Shown: one piece after another, positions 18,327 to 27,544 of the stretch
Layout: every line of letters begins with the position of its first letter
Position numbering within the stretch: position 1 is the stretch's first letter
Assembly: GCA_949285075.1 (NCBI GenBank)
Contig: CASDXF010000003.1
Span: 33,758 to 97,757, forward strand
Source: an uncultured Bacteroides sp.
GTDB taxonomy: Bacteria; Bacteroidota; Bacteroidia; Bacteroidales; Bacteroidaceae
Direction: 5' to 3'
Length of the DNA stretch: 64,000 nucleotides
Position numbers and translations under genes: made by a program
Notes under the pieces: model-generated
The model's database searches: none
What the model saw: the letters and a program-made list of their open reading frames with translations, nothing else
Told to the model about the DNA's origin: nothing

Positions 18327-18440
18327 ATTATATTGTATATATATATTCTAAGTGATGAATTGTGAGTCGTGAATGATAAGTATTAGGTTTTGGAGCATAA
18401 ACGATTAGGCTACAATAATCGATTGCTCAAAACTTATAAC

Positions 18441-18893
18441 TTAAAACTCAATATTAATCTGGTCTCTGACAATAGAAACTTCCTTGAAAACTCCTGTAGC
18501 GCGCATTTTGCGCATCATGGCGTCTGCCTCCTCTATACTCTGGAAGTCTCCCACCCGACAAAGCCATCGGGGAGAATTGAACGTCGTATATACCGGCAAG
18601 TCTGGAAAGCGCTCTTTTATACGTTCGCCTACTTGATGCGCTTCGTTCATGGCTTGACGGGTATTGTTTCCGGCGTACGCTTGTACACGGTATCCCGAAG
18701 TCTTGATTACTTTCCGCTCTCCGGCGGGATTCACTACGCCAACCAAAGCCTCGATACTTGGGTCTTGATGAATGGTTACTTTGCCCTGTCCCGGCACGTT
18801 TCGTTCTAAACTCCTGAATATGTTTTGGGCCTGAACGCTCGTAGTGCAGATTAGCGTTAGCGAAAAAATAAAAAGAAGGGTCTTTTTTTTCAT
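18441..18893 (-). CDS. SPOR-domain secreted protein
   Basis: A 150-residue exported protein with signal peptide (cleavage near VQAQ) and a C-terminal SPOR domain (about 65-145, with SGYRVQAYAG, RQAMNEAHQVGERIK and WLCRVGDFQSIEEADAMMRKMR). SPOR domains bind denuded septal peptidoglycan, so a cell-envelope or division role is likely, though no partner is identifiable here. It lies between tpiA and folE, with a terminator hairpin between tpiA and its start. Confidence 0.85.
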   Translation of the reverse strand: MKKKTLLFIFSLTLICTTSVQAQNIFRSLERNVPGQGKVTIHQDPSIEALVGVVNPAGERKVIKTSGYRVQAYAGNNTRQAMNEAHQVGERIKERFPDLPVYTTFNSPRWLCRVGDFQSIEEADAMMRKMRATGVFKEVSIVRDQINIEF

Positions 18894-18899
18894 AAATCT

Positions 18900-18938
18900 A
18901 AAAAACTCTCTCCCACTTTGTTATAAGTGAGAGAGAGG
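18900..18938 (-). terminator. Terminator between tpiA and the SPOR gene
   Basis: On the minus strand CTCTCTCTCACTT and AAGTGGGAGAGAG pair (13 positions, one mismatch) around ATAACA and are followed by TTTTTT. It ends just 7 bases before the SPOR start codon, so it may attenuate read-through from tpiA rather than end the operon. Confidence 0.85.
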
Positions 18939-18959
18939 GTAAAATTCCAATAATCTTTT

Positions 18960-19715
18960 TTATTTGAATGCGTCTATGATGCCCTTGAAGTCCGCAACCT
19001 TCAGTGCGGCGCCGCCAATCAGTCCACCGTCTACGTCAGGATTAGCGAACAGCTCCTTCGCGTTGGAAGGCTTGCAGCTACCGCCATAAAGGATGGATGT
19101 ATTATCTGCAACTTCCTTACCGTACTTGTCGGCAACAAGCGAGCGGATGAAAGCGTGAATCTCCTGCGCCTGCTCCGGAGTAGCGGTCTTACCCGTACCG
19201 ATGGCCCAAACCGGCTCGTAAGCCAAGATAATCTTAGAGAAGTCCTCGGCCGACAAGGAGAATACAGACTCCAACTGAGCGGCTACCACTTCGTTCTGCT
19301 TATTCGCCTCACGCTCTTCCAACACCTCGCCGATGCAGAAGATGGGAGTCAAGCCGTTAGCTAAAGCCAACTTCACCTTCTCCTGAAGGATAGCTACCGT
19401 CTCACCGTAATAAGCGCGACGCTCAGAGTGTCCCAAGATGACATACTTAGCGCCGGTAGAAGCTACCATAGCGGCGGAAACCTCTCCAGTATAAGCGCCC
19501 GACTCCTTGTCCGCACAGTTCTCGGCACCTACGCCAATCTTCGCGGGGTCTACCAACGGAGTAACGGAAGCCAGATGAATAAACGGAGTGCAAATGATAA
19601 CATCGCAATTCGGCTTCTCGTTAGCCAACACTTCGTTCAACTCTTTCGCCAAAGCGATACCCTCCTGAAGGGTCTTGTTCATTTTCCAGTTTCCTGCAAC
19701 AATGTTCTTTCTCAT
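18960..19715 (-). CDS. tpiA: Triosephosphate isomerase
   Basis: The 251-residue glycolytic enzyme interconverts dihydroxyacetone phosphate and glyceraldehyde 3-phosphate in the cytoplasm. The substrate-binding lysine (NWKMNK), catalytic His in LGHSERR, catalytic Glu in [18 protein letters not shown] and phosphate-binding [10 protein letters not shown] are all intact, and length is normal. It lies 36 bases downstream of the DoxX-like gene and is probably co-transcribed with it. Confidence 0.98.
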   Translation of the reverse strand: MRKNIVAGNWKMNKTLQEGIALAKELNEVLANEKPNCDVIICTPFIHLASVTPLVDPAKIGVGAENCADKESGAYTGEVSAAMVASTGAKYVILGHSERRAYYGETVAILQEKVKLALANGLTPIFCIGEVLEEREANKQNEVVAAQLESVFSLSAEDFSKIILAYEPVWAIGTGKTATPEQAQEIHAFIRSLVADKYGKEVADNTSILYGGSCKPSNAKELFANPDVDGGLIGGAALKVADFKGIIDAFK

Positions 19716-19751
19716 TTTACTTTTATTTTAAAGGGTTAGTATATTACTGAA

Positions 19752-21068
19752 TCATTTTTTTTCCTCCATCATGTCCTGCCGGCGCTTCTTGGCTTTCCGC
19801 TCCATGCGGCGAACTACCAGAAGGTCGACACCTAGTACCAACAACAGGGGAACGATGAACCACAGACAGACATATCCCACGGTGTGCAGATCGTTGTTTA
19901 CCGCCGGTTGCCCGATAGGTAGGTTCTCCAGTCTGTCCGTCAGGGCGTACTCGTCCGGGATGTCCCCGTCGCTCCACTTGTTCAGGATAGTTCCTCCCTT
20001 TATCAGCATCAGTCCGGGGTTGGAGCGGATAACCGTCTTCAATGCGATGTCGTCTACCTGACAGAACGGGTATTCGGCCCCGGTACGGTCTCTCCACAGC
20101 TCAATCAGGTCCTCCGGCGAGGAGGTAAGGCAATAGAATTTATACCCGTGCTCCACGGAGTAATCATACACTTCGTTAATCAGGTCAATGTTGCTGTCGT
20201 CCGCCTCCTCTATGCGGTGGGCAATCAGCAGGAAGGTATATCCCTCGTCGCTCAACACCTCATCCGTAATGTCCTCTCCCGTCTGCGAGTCCGTCAGCAG
20301 GAAGTCCTGAATAGGCGGCTCGTATCCCTTTTCCTTCAGCACGGCTTTCCTTTCCACAAGCGTCCACGTGCTGTCCGGATAGTTGTCTAAGGTAAACTCC
20401 CTCTCTTCCCCGTCCTTCTCCATGACGTAGGTATAGTCATACACGTCGGGCTTGGCTCCCTCGGGAATGCTCATCGCCTCCTTGATATTGACGCCTACCT
20501 TGTAGGGGCGGAAGTCCAAGACGGGCAGGCCATTCAGACAGTAGAAAGAGAGCGCGAACACGAATATCAGGGTGTACAGCGATACCAGCCACTCCATTTT
20601 CCGGCTGATGAAGCGAATCAGCAACCGCCTTTTCCTGAAGGCCACGATAGCCGCGAGCAGCAGGACGAGGTTCTTCCCGAACGTTTCCCAGTTCGTTAGC
20701 ACCCACGCGTCTCCGAAGCATCCGCAATCGGCCACCGGGTCGAACAACGCCAGATAAAGCGTCAGGGGAGTCATGAAAAGCATCAGCAGCAAGGCCAATG
20801 TGGTGGCGAGGGAACGCCGCACGCCGAAAAGCAGGCACACGCCGACAAAGAACTCCACGCAAGAGAGCGTGATTCCGCCGAGCAAGGGAAGGAAAAAGGG
20901 AACCCACGAAGAGAGCCCGAAGGCGCTAAGGTAGTCCTGTATCTTATACTGCGACCCCAACGGGTCTATCGCCTTCACAAAGCCGGAAAAGATAAAGACA
21001 CCCGCCAACAAGAAGCGGCAGGCGTTGGCCACAATCTGATAAACGATATGTAAATCCTTATCCCTCAA
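19752..21068 (-). CDS. DoxX/MauE-like membrane protein with thioredoxin-like soluble domain
   Basis: This 438-residue inner-membrane protein has four N-terminal helices of the DoxX/MauE type (about 12-160) with DCGCFGD near residue 115. A further helix lies near 165-180, followed by a soluble region (about 190-390) reminiscent of a thioredoxin fold (DEGYTFLLIAHRIEE, FCQVDDIALKT), a final helix near 400-420 and a basic tail. Orthologues are widely annotated in Bacteroidales as a conserved DoxX-family protein. A link to redox or quinone chemistry is only suggested by the fold. It overlaps the DUF1599 gene by 11 bases and so is translationally coupled to it. Confidence 0.75.
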   Translation of the reverse strand: MRDKDLHIVYQIVANACRFLLAGVFIFSGFVKAIDPLGSQYKIQDYLSAFGLSSWVPFFLPLLGGITLSCVEFFVGVCLLFGVRRSLATTLALLLMLFMTPLTLYLALFDPVADCGCFGDAWVLTNWETFGKNLVLLLAAIVAFRKRRLLIRFISRKMEWLVSLYTLIFVFALSFYCLNGLPVLDFRPYKVGVNIKEAMSIPEGAKPDVYDYTYVMEKDGEEREFTLDNYPDSTWTLVERKAVLKEKGYEPPIQDFLLTDSQTGEDITDEVLSDEGYTFLLIAHRIEEADDSNIDLINEVYDYSVEHGYKFYCLTSSPEDLIELWRDRTGAEYPFCQVDDIALKTVIRSNPGLMLIKGGTILNKWSDGDIPDEYALTDRLENLPIGQPAVNNDLHTVGYVCLWFIVPLLLVLGVDLLVVRRMERKAKKRRQDMMEEKK

Positions 21069-21600
21069 ATTCTATCTTTATCAATCCAAATACAGCGTAA
21101 TTAATCATATCCATATAATTGGCGTCAACGCCTTCCGAAACTAGCGTGTCTCCGGCCAGACTCTCTATCTGCTTGGTGCGATAAATCTTCATCAATATCA
21201 AATCCGTATAGGAACTGACGCGCATACTCCGCCACGCCTCGTCGTAGTCGTGGTTCTTGGCGAGCATCAGCTCTAAGGCGGCCTTCGCGTACTTGTCGTA
21301 CAGGGCCAGAGCCTCCTCGCAACTGATGTCGGCGGACTCAGCGTAGCCCAACTCCAACTGGATTAATCCGATAATGCCGTAATTGACTATCCCCACGAAC
21401 TCCGAACGGATACCCTCGTCTATCAGGCTCACCCCTTTCGTCTCGATGCTGCGAATCCGGTTGGCCTTTATAAATAGCTGGTCGGTCACCGAGGTCGGCC
21501 GCAAGATGCGCCATGCAGGGCCGTAATCGTGCAGCTTCTTGGAAAACAAGTCGCGGCACTGGGCGATGACATGCTCAAACTGTTGCTTGGTATCTTCCAT
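21058..21600 (-). CDS. DUF1599 protein with internal duplication
   Basis: The 180-residue cytoplasmic protein contains two copies of the same module: KLHDYGPAWRILRPTSVTDQLFIKANRIRSIE (about 22-53) and KNHDYDEAWRSMRVSSYTDL (about 114-133). Each is followed by an EG..SEF/ANY..-IVNYGIIGLIQLE-type helix. This is DUF1599, a family found next to tpiA in Bacteroidales. The conserved acidic and basic residues look enzymatic, resembling nucleotide-handling all-alpha folds, but no function is established. It is the first gene of the minus-strand operon running to tpiA. Confidence 0.85.
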   Translation of the reverse strand: MEDTKQQFEHVIAQCRDLFSKKLHDYGPAWRILRPTSVTDQLFIKANRIRSIETKGVSLIDEGIRSEFVGIVNYGIIGLIQLELGYAESADISCEEALALYDKYAKAALELMLAKNHDYDEAWRSMRVSSYTDLILMKIYRTKQIESLAGDTLVSEGVDANYMDMINYAVFGLIKIEFEG

Positions 21601-21619
21601 TTCCTTTCTAAATAGCGCA

Positions 21620-21627
21620 CAAAGGTA
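21620..21627 (-). promoter_or_regulatory. -7 element TACCTTTG of the DUF1599-tpiA operon
   Basis: On the minus strand this is a perfect TAnnTTTG match, 19 bases upstream of the DUF1599 start codon. Confidence 0.6.
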
Positions 21628-21834
21628 ACAATAATTATATGAGAAAAAGAGGTGGACACTCTAAATTATATTAAAGCGCCCTCCCGTGTCCGTTTCCCAA
21701 TCCACCCCTTACCTATTGGTTTAAAGCCCTTTGACTCACCCCGCCTACAATGAGCTCAAGAATCCATCCGAAAGCCTTTCTCTGTTTTATCGGCCGCCTC
21801 ACCACGGTATCCGTAAGTATGACTTTAGCTCCAA

Positions 21835-22050
21835 AGCAAGTCACTTATTACCAGCGACTTATTGCCCGCTTGAGAAACAGCCCTATTTCTCGCGAGCCGC
21901 TGCCCTGTTTCTCGCGAGCCGCTGCCCTGTTTCTCGCGAGCCGTAGGGCTATTTCTCAAGAGCCGCAGGGCGACCTGACAAATGAGGATGGATTAAGTGA
22001 ATCTCATGTATCGCAAAAGCGGAAAAACATACCCGAAAGCCCCTCCAAGA
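21835..22050 (-). repeat. Dispersed 22-bp-unit intergenic repeat, copy C (inverted, four units)
   Basis: This is the only copy on the minus strand and the only one with four 22-bp units. Read on that strand it has GGGTATGTTTTTCCGCTTTT and CATTTGTCAG upstream of the core, then GAGAAATA-GGGC-TGTTTCTC (21891 to 21872) and CTGGTAATAAG. It fills most of the divergent gap between DUF1599 and the GH43 gene. The 21628-21834 stretch shows nothing else. Confidence 0.85.
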
Positions 22051-22108
22051 TAATTCCTGTCGAAATCGGAACGGACGCTTAAAATATTCTTTTGCGGAAA
22101 GAAATAAT

Positions 22109-22116
22109 TATCTTTG
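22109..22116 (+). promoter_or_regulatory. -7 element TATCTTTG of the GH43/GH-A genes
   Basis: A perfect TAnnTTTG match 50 bases upstream of the GH43 start at 22167. A TTTG at 22091 is too close (14-base gap) for the usual 19-21 spacing. Confidence 0.5.
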
Positions 22117-22166
22117 CGGAAAGAAGAAATACTCTTTTTCAATATTGGACTTTAATTCTCTACGAC

Positions 22167-23708
22167 ATGAAGAAGAAACCATTCAGAACGCCGATTCTTT
22201 TTATCTTGCTCTTTTTCTCGCTTGCCCTTTCGGGTAGAGCGGCGGAAACATTTTCCAATCCGTTAATCTATGCCGACGTTCCCGACGTCGACGTAATAAG
22301 GGTTGGCAGCGACTACTATATGGTCAGCACCACGGCGCATATGTTGCCGGGCGCGCCCATCATGCACTCTAAGAATCTGGTGGACTGGAAAATTATAAGC
22401 TACGTATTCGACACTATCGACGAAAGCCCCAAAAACAATCTTGAGGGAGGCAACATCTACAGCCGCGGACAATGGGCCGCATCGCTCCGCTATAATGACG
22501 GCCGTTTTTATGTGTTTTTCGGAACCGGCAACAAGTCCTACCTGTATTCCACCGACAATCCTGCCGGAAAATGGGAGATAGAGTGCATCATAGACGAATA
22601 CTTACACGACGCCTCGCTGCTTTTTGACGACAATGGTAAAGCGTATGTCGCATACGGAGGCGGTCACATAAGAATCCGCGAATTTAACGACGACCTGTCG
22701 GGGATTAACCCCAACGGACTTGACGTGGAAGTCATCTCGGGACAACCGGCGGGATTGCTCGAAGGTACACATTTCTACAAATTCGACGGCAAATACTACA
22801 TGACGTTAATCTGGTGGCCCGAGGGTGGAATACGTACTCAGCTGTGTTTCAGGGCGGATAAAATAGACGGAAAATATGAAATGAAAACTATCTTGTCCGA
22901 TGACATGGGGTATGCGGGACATGGCGTAGCGCAAGGATGCCTCATCGACACCGAAGACGGCAGATGGTACGCCATGCTGTTCCAAGACCATGAAGCCGTG
23001 GGGCGTGTTCCGGTGCTGATGCCGTGTCGATGGATTGACGGTTGGCCGATACTTGGAGATGCCGACGGGCGCGTGCCTAAGACAATGGAAAAACCGGTTC
23101 AAGGCTTTGACGGCAAGACTGAAATTATCGTCAGCGACAATTTCAATGGCGCACGCTTGGGGCTGACATGGCAGTGGAACCATAACCCCGACGATTCGCT
23201 GTGGTCGCTTACCGAGCGCCCGGGTTTCCTCAGACTGAAAACGGGCAAAACGGTAAACAGTATTTTTGAAGCCCGCAACACGCTCACGCAACGTACCTCG
23301 GGACCGAAGTGCGCAGGCTCCATAGCAATGGAACTTGACGCGATGAAAGAGGGCGACAATGCCGGACTGGCCGCCTTCTGTTCCGAACCCGGAATGGTAT
23401 ATGTAACCAAAGAGACAGGAGGAGAAAAATACATAGTGATGTCGGACCGTGGAACCGAAAAAGAACGCGTGCCCATAGACGCCGACCGTGTCTACCTGAA
23501 AATGACGTGCGACTTCACTACCGATGACGCTTTCTTTTATTATAGTCTCGATAACGAGAACTGGAAACGCGTCGGCGGCAAATTCCACATGATTTTCAGC
23601 ATGGCGCATTTCACTGGAAACAAATTCGCCATATTCAATTATTCAACCAAAGCGGCGGGCGGACACGTCGATATCGATTTCTTCAAGTTCGACGAGAACC
23701 CTCAATAA
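22167..23708 (+). CDS. GH43 family glycoside hydrolase with C-terminal beta-sandwich
   Basis: The 513-residue secreted protein has a signal peptide (cleavage near GRAAE), then the five-bladed GH43 propeller (about 28-320). Catalytic-type acids appear in NPLIYADVPDVD, HDASLLFDDNG and LLEGTHFYKFDGKYYM. The C-terminal domain (about 335-510, ISDNFNGARLGLTWQWNHNP) matches the concanavalin-like domain of beta-xylosidase/arabinofuranosidase GH43 enzymes. It probably removes xylosyl or arabinosyl residues; the subfamily cannot be fixed by eye. ATG 22167 is chosen because the signal peptide starts there and the promoter lies inside the longer frame. It is followed 33 bases later by a second glycosidase. 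Confidence 0.9.
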   Translation: MKKKPFRTPILFILLFFSLALSGRAAETFSNPLIYADVPDVDVIRVGSDYYMVSTTAHMLPGAPIMHSKNLVDWKIISYVFDTIDESPKNNLEGGNIYSRGQWAASLRYNDGRFYVFFGTGNKSYLYSTDNPAGKWEIECIIDEYLHDASLLFDDNGKAYVAYGGGHIRIREFNDDLSGINPNGLDVEVISGQPAGLLEGTHFYKFDGKYYMTLIWWPEGGIRTQLCFRADKIDGKYEMKTILSDDMGYAGHGVAQGCLIDTEDGRWYAMLFQDHEAVGRVPVLMPCRWIDGWPILGDADGRVPKTMEKPVQGFDGKTEIIVSDNFNGARLGLTWQWNHNPDDSLWSLTERPGFLRLKTGKTVNSIFEARNTLTQRTSGPKCAGSIAMELDAMKEGDNAGLAAFCSEPGMVYVTKETGGEKYIVMSDRGTEKERVPIDADRVYLKMTCDFTTDDAFFYYSLDNENWKRVGGKFHMIFSMAHFTGNKFAIFNYSTKAAGGHVDIDFFKFDENPQ

Positions 23709-23741
23709 CGCGAAACGACAAACAATAAAAGCTCAGCTATC

Positions 23742-24830
23742 ATGAATATCGTCAGCAAATTGCTCGCAACAGTGGCACTGCTATTGCCGCACTTCACATC
23801 GGCCCTTGCCCAAGCCAACGGGGTATGGAGCAAGGAGAAAGCAATCGAATGGGGAAATAACAACCCGTGGTATTGCGGAGTCAATTACATTCCTTCAAAC
23901 GCCATCAATTATACCGCTATGTGGGACAAGACCAGTTTCTCTCCCGACGTGATAGAACGTGAAATGCAACTCATGCGAGAGCTTGGCATGAATTGCGCCA
24001 GAGTGGTGCTGCAATATGCGGTATATGAAGATGACCCGACATATTTTATCAACACGCTTGACAGGTTCTTGTCTATTTGCGACAAATATGGCGTGAAAGT
24101 AATGCCCTGCTTCTTCGACGACTGCGCATTCGGCGTAAACACCGACCCGAAAATCGGGCCACAGCCCGAGCCTCTTGAAGGGTGGTACGCATGGGCGTGG
24201 TCTCCATCGCCGGGCTATACGATGGTGGTTGATGAGCGGACGCATGGCAAACTTGAAAGGTACGTCACCAACATCATGACGCACTTTAAAAACGACAGCC
24301 GTATATTTGTATGGGATTTGTATAACGAACCGACCAATACCACAATGCCCGAACGCAGTTGGCCATTACTCAGGAAAGTGTTTTCTTGGGCAAGAAAGGT
24401 AAACCCGTCACAGCCCATTACCACCGGGATGTGGAATGGGAATAAGGAATTGAACGATTTTCTCGCCGCCAACTCCGACATAATCACGTTCCATTGCTAC
24501 GCGTCAAAAGAAGAAACAGAAAAAGTGATGAACGAGCACTTGAAGCATGGCCGTCCAGTAATATGCACCGAATGGATGAACAGAGTGGCAAAATCTTATA
24601 TTCTCGACATTCTGCCAATGTTCAAGGAAGCTAATGTCGGATGCGAACTCTGGGGGCTCGTCAATGGCAAGACGCAAACGCATCTCTGTTGGGGACATCG
24701 TCCGGAAAACCTACCTTACACGGGCGAGTGGCAACACGACATATTCAAAAACGACCTCACTCCATACAATCAGAAAGAAATAGACTTGATAAAATCATTA
24801 ACAAAACAGTCTCGCAGACGCAATGAGTAA
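23742..24830 (+). CDS. Secreted clan GH-A glycoside hydrolase (GH5-like)
   Basis: The 362-residue protein has a signal peptide (cleavage near SALAQ) and a (beta/alpha)8-barrel with clan GH-A signatures. Early barrel text is NNPWYCGVNYIP; the likely acid/base Glu lies in WDLYNEPTN and the likely nucleophile in VICTEWMNR, about 90 residues further on. WSPSPGY and LVNGKTQTHLCW complete the cleft. Relatives are often labelled cellulase-family or 1,4-beta-xylanase; its real substrate is unknown. It is co-directional with the GH43 gene and presumably acts on the same plant glycan. Confidence 0.8.
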   Translation: MNIVSKLLATVALLLPHFTSALAQANGVWSKEKAIEWGNNNPWYCGVNYIPSNAINYTAMWDKTSFSPDVIEREMQLMRELGMNCARVVLQYAVYEDDPTYFINTLDRFLSICDKYGVKVMPCFFDDCAFGVNTDPKIGPQPEPLEGWYAWAWSPSPGYTMVVDERTHGKLERYVTNIMTHFKNDSRIFVWDLYNEPTNTTMPERSWPLLRKVFSWARKVNPSQPITTGMWNGNKELNDFLAANSDIITFHCYASKEETEKVMNEHLKHGRPVICTEWMNRVAKSYILDILPMFKEANVGCELWGLVNGKTQTHLCWGHRPENLPYTGEWQHDIFKNDLTPYNQKEIDLIKSLTKQSRRRNE

Positions 24831-24932
24831 AAAACAAACGAGCCGCTCTATTGACAAGAGCCGCCAATGCCGAAACACCGGCATCACGTCGGACAATACC
24901 ATCAACAGTCCACCTGTGCCGTGTAGCTAAAG

Positions 24933-26033
24933 CTATTTATTTTTCATAGCTTTTGTTCCAGACGGTTTATTCAACGGCTTATCCTTAGGCAATGGCTTAC
25001 CAAACACCGGAAAGTCGTTCTCGTCCCATGTAAACTTCTGCGCACGTGGCGAACGGGTATCGCCTTGCCCCTCGGGGTCGACTTGCGTGTCACGGGCATG
25101 GTACAGGATATAATACTCGGTGCTGTCAGGGGACATGAAGAAACTGTTATGTCCCGTGCCATACACTCCCGCCTCGGGGGCTTGGCGGAACACAGGTTCG
25201 CTCGATTTTTTCCAAGACGCGGGATTAAGCAAGTCATCACCGACCTTTGCCGTCAACAGTCCGAGGGCATAATACGGAGTCCACACGCCGCTTGCCGAAT
25301 ATGCGATATGTATATATTTCCCGTTGGGGCTTTTCAGCGGTTGCGGGCCTTCGTTCACGTATATTGTGTATGGCGGTGTCCATCCGTTCTCATTCTTATA
25401 ATGACGTTCCCATTCAAGTTCAGGTTTGGAAATAAGCACACGTTCCGAACCGAGTGTCCACGGATTTGCCATTTCGGCAATATATATGCACTGCGTCTCG
25501 GTATCGATGCGCCGAGTCTGCCATCCCGACCATACCATATACAATTTACCGTCGTGTTCAAACAACGAGCCGTCAATAGCCCAATTATTATCCTTGTCGG
25601 TGCTGATGCGTCCTTTCATTTCAAACATACCCTCAAACGGGTCGGCATTTGCATTTTCAAGCACATAAAGTTGGTGATTGTCGGTATTGCCGTCATCGGC
25701 AGCGTAATATATATACCACTTACCGTCCAAGTTGTGTATCTCGGGAGCCCACAAATTATACTTGTTCGATTCATCGGTAGGCACCCACACGGTTTTCTTC
25801 TCGGCGTTACGGAGGTCGGTAATGTCGTTGGTACGCCATAGCACCAAGCTATCCTGCATGGTGTGCATGTAATAATAAGTTCCGTTATGAAGGATAGCCC
25901 ACGGGTCAGGGCCTCGGTCTAACAGAGGATTGGTATATGTCGCCGAACTGTCAGCTGTCTTTGGACCAACGCATGCGCAGTTCAAGAAAATCATCATTGA
26001 AATGACCGAAAAGAATAAATAAATACGTTTCAT
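24933..26033 (-). CDS. GH43 family lipoprotein (arabinofuranosidase/xylosidase type)
   Basis: The 366-residue protein has a signal peptide with Cys residues at 19-21 (LNCACVG) suggesting lipid anchoring. It is a single-domain GH43 propeller with the base Asp in DRGPDPWAILHNGTYYYM, the pKa-modulating Asp in WAIDGSLFEHDGKLYM and the acid Glu in VNEGPQPLKSPNG. It ends in a lysine- and proline-rich tail. It converges on the GH-A gene from the other side. Substrate is likely arabinan or arabinoxylan side chains, by family only. Confidence 0.88.
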   Translation of the reverse strand: MKRIYLFFSVISMMIFLNCACVGPKTADSSATYTNPLLDRGPDPWAILHNGTYYYMHTMQDSLVLWRTNDITDLRNAEKKTVWVPTDESNKYNLWAPEIHNLDGKWYIYYAADDGNTDNHQLYVLENANADPFEGMFEMKGRISTDKDNNWAIDGSLFEHDGKLYMVWSGWQTRRIDTETQCIYIAEMANPWTLGSERVLISKPELEWERHYKNENGWTPPYTIYVNEGPQPLKSPNGKYIHIAYSASGVWTPYYALGLLTAKVGDDLLNPASWKKSSEPVFRQAPEAGVYGTGHNSFFMSPDSTEYYILYHARDTQVDPEGQGDTRSPRAQKFTWDENDFPVFGKPLPKDKPLNKPSGTKAMKNK

Positions 26034-26126
26034 TTTTTTTGCGTGTTTTTATGTTTATAAAACTGACTATATCATCTAAAAGCGAAATTTAAACAGATCG
26101 CAAATGTTCCGATAATTTTATCGTTT

Positions 26127-27002
26127 TTACGAGCAGCGCAGAATCTGATTAGGCCGCAGAATGGTAGTCGTAGTGATGCGGTTCAGCTTGCAGAGCCGCG
26201 ATACGGAGACGCCTGTCTTTTTCGCTATGCGCGACAATGAGTCTCCTTTTTTCACCTTGTAATACTTCATGCTTCCGCCGGTAATCTCCGTGTCGTGCGA
26301 TCCGGCCTGCTTTGCGCCTTTAGTCTTACGGAATGTGTATGTATCGGCTACGATGTCTTGCTTCGGGAAATCGAACATTAGCGCGGGGTTTATGGCTATG
26401 CCTAGAAAACGGGTCTCAAAGTGAAGGTGCGATCCCGTAGAGCGTCCCGTATTGCCGCCCAATCCTATCACCTCTCCGGCCTTTACCAATTGGTCGACTT
26501 TAACAAGCTGTTTGGACAGGTGTCCGTATACGGTCTCTAGACCGTTGTCGTGACGAATCACGATATACTTTCCGTATCCCCTGCGCTCATACTTTACGAT
26601 TCTCACCTTTCCGTCGAACGCCGCTACTATGGTGTCACCCGTATTTACTTTCAGGTCTAGTCCGTTGTGCATCCTTCTCCATCGGGGGCCGAAAGGAGAG
26701 GTTATCTTTGTGCTCGGCGTAGGCATGTGGAACCCCGTCAGGTCAATCGTATAAGAGTCGGGAATCACCGCGTCTTTGCCGTAAGCGTGTACATATTGCG
26801 TATTCCAATTGGGGTATAAGTCGAAGGCGGGATAGAGGGACTGCTCCGCACGAATCTGCTTTTGCAGCGCTAAGGAGTCAACCGTTTTCAGTTTCTTGTC
26901 TATCGGAGCCTGTCGTGCTATTAAGTCTTGAGAAAAAGAGTTCAAACTAATCGTCGCCGTGATGGCGAATAATCCTGCCTTGATAATGCGATTAAAATTC
27001 AT
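26127..27002 (-). CDS. M23 peptidase with C-terminal LysM
   Basis: The 291-residue exported protein (signal peptide, cleavage near NSFSQ) has an M23/LytM metallopeptidase domain (about 100-215). Zinc ligands appear in RMHNGLDL and GSHLHFE. A LysM peptidoglycan-binding motif follows at about 245-290 (YYKVKKGDSLSRIAKKTGVS). It should cut or regulate cutting of peptidoglycan cross-bridges in the periplasm. It starts 23 bases after ndk on the same strand, an arrangement that looks operonic. Confidence 0.93.
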   Translation of the reverse strand: MNFNRIIKAGLFAITATISLNSFSQDLIARQAPIDKKLKTVDSLALQKQIRAEQSLYPAFDLYPNWNTQYVHAYGKDAVIPDSYTIDLTGFHMPTPSTKITSPFGPRWRRMHNGLDLKVNTGDTIVAAFDGKVRIVKYERRGYGKYIVIRHDNGLETVYGHLSKQLVKVDQLVKAGEVIGLGGNTGRSTGSHLHFETRFLGIAINPALMFDFPKQDIVADTYTFRKTKGAKQAGSHDTEITGGSMKYYKVKKGDSLSRIAKKTGVSVSRLCKLNRITTTTILRPNQILRCS

Positions 27003-27024
27003 CTGTTACAATCCTATTTTGCTA

Positions 27025-27489
27025 TCAATATTCGTCGTTCGCATACAGGTAGTCGAATGTGGCTTGCCTGTAATCGAATATTTCTTCTGGTTTAAAAAAT
27101 CTCGCCAACTCCACCGCGGCCGTTTCCGGCGAGTCGGAGGCGTGAACGATGTTCTCTTGAAAGCTCATGCTGTAATCTCCCCGAATAGTGCCCGGAGCGG
27201 CCAATCGTCCGTTGGTCGGTCCTGCAAGCGCACGGACAGCTTGAATTGCGTCTACACCCTCAAAGCAGCAAGCGATGACCGGAGCCGCTCTCATTGAGTC
27301 TTTCACTCGCTGAAAGAAAGGCTTACCGCTCAAGTGCGCATAATGCTCGCTCAACAGTTCATCGGTCAGCCACATCATCTTCATTCCGGCCAACCGTAAT
27401 CCTTTGCGCTCGAAGCGGCGGGTTATTTCTCCAACCAGTCCGCGCTGAAGCGTACAGGGCTTTAATATGACTAATGTTTTTTCAAGCAT
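27025..27489 (-). CDS. ndk: Nucleoside diphosphate kinase
   Basis: The 154-residue enzyme transfers the gamma phosphate from ATP to nucleoside diphosphates via a phospho-histidine. The N-terminal LEKTLVILKP, R-rich GEITRRFERKGLRL, ATP-site NGRLAAPGTIRGDYS and catalytic His in ENIVHASDSPETA are intact, and size is normal. It is followed by the M23 peptidase gene. Confidence 0.97.
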   Translation of the reverse strand: MLEKTLVILKPCTLQRGLVGEITRRFERKGLRLAGMKMMWLTDELLSEHYAHLSGKPFFQRVKDSMRAAPVIACCFEGVDAIQAVRALAGPTNGRLAAPGTIRGDYSMSFQENIVHASDSPETAAVELARFFKPEEIFDYRQATFDYLYANDEY

Positions 27490-27536
27490 AGCGCAAGTGT
27501 TTTAAGGGTCAGACAACCGCTTTCTAAAAATTTCTC

Positions 27537-27544
27537 CAAAGATA
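27537..27544 (-). promoter_or_regulatory. -7 element TATCTTTG of ndk
   Basis: Perfect TAnnTTTG on the minus strand, 47 bases upstream of the ndk start codon. Confidence 0.55.

Noticed and set aside
21731-22082. Short frames with SREP..FSRAAALFLASR peptides in repeat copies
   Set aside because: The peptides come from translating the 22-bp repeat in copies A, B and C. They shift frame between units and lack start context, so they are not proteins.
24840-24925. Small hairpins between the GH-A and GH43 genes as a terminator
   Set aside because: GCTCT/AGAGC and ATGCCG/CGGCAT stems are short and have no T run; support is too weak to annotate.
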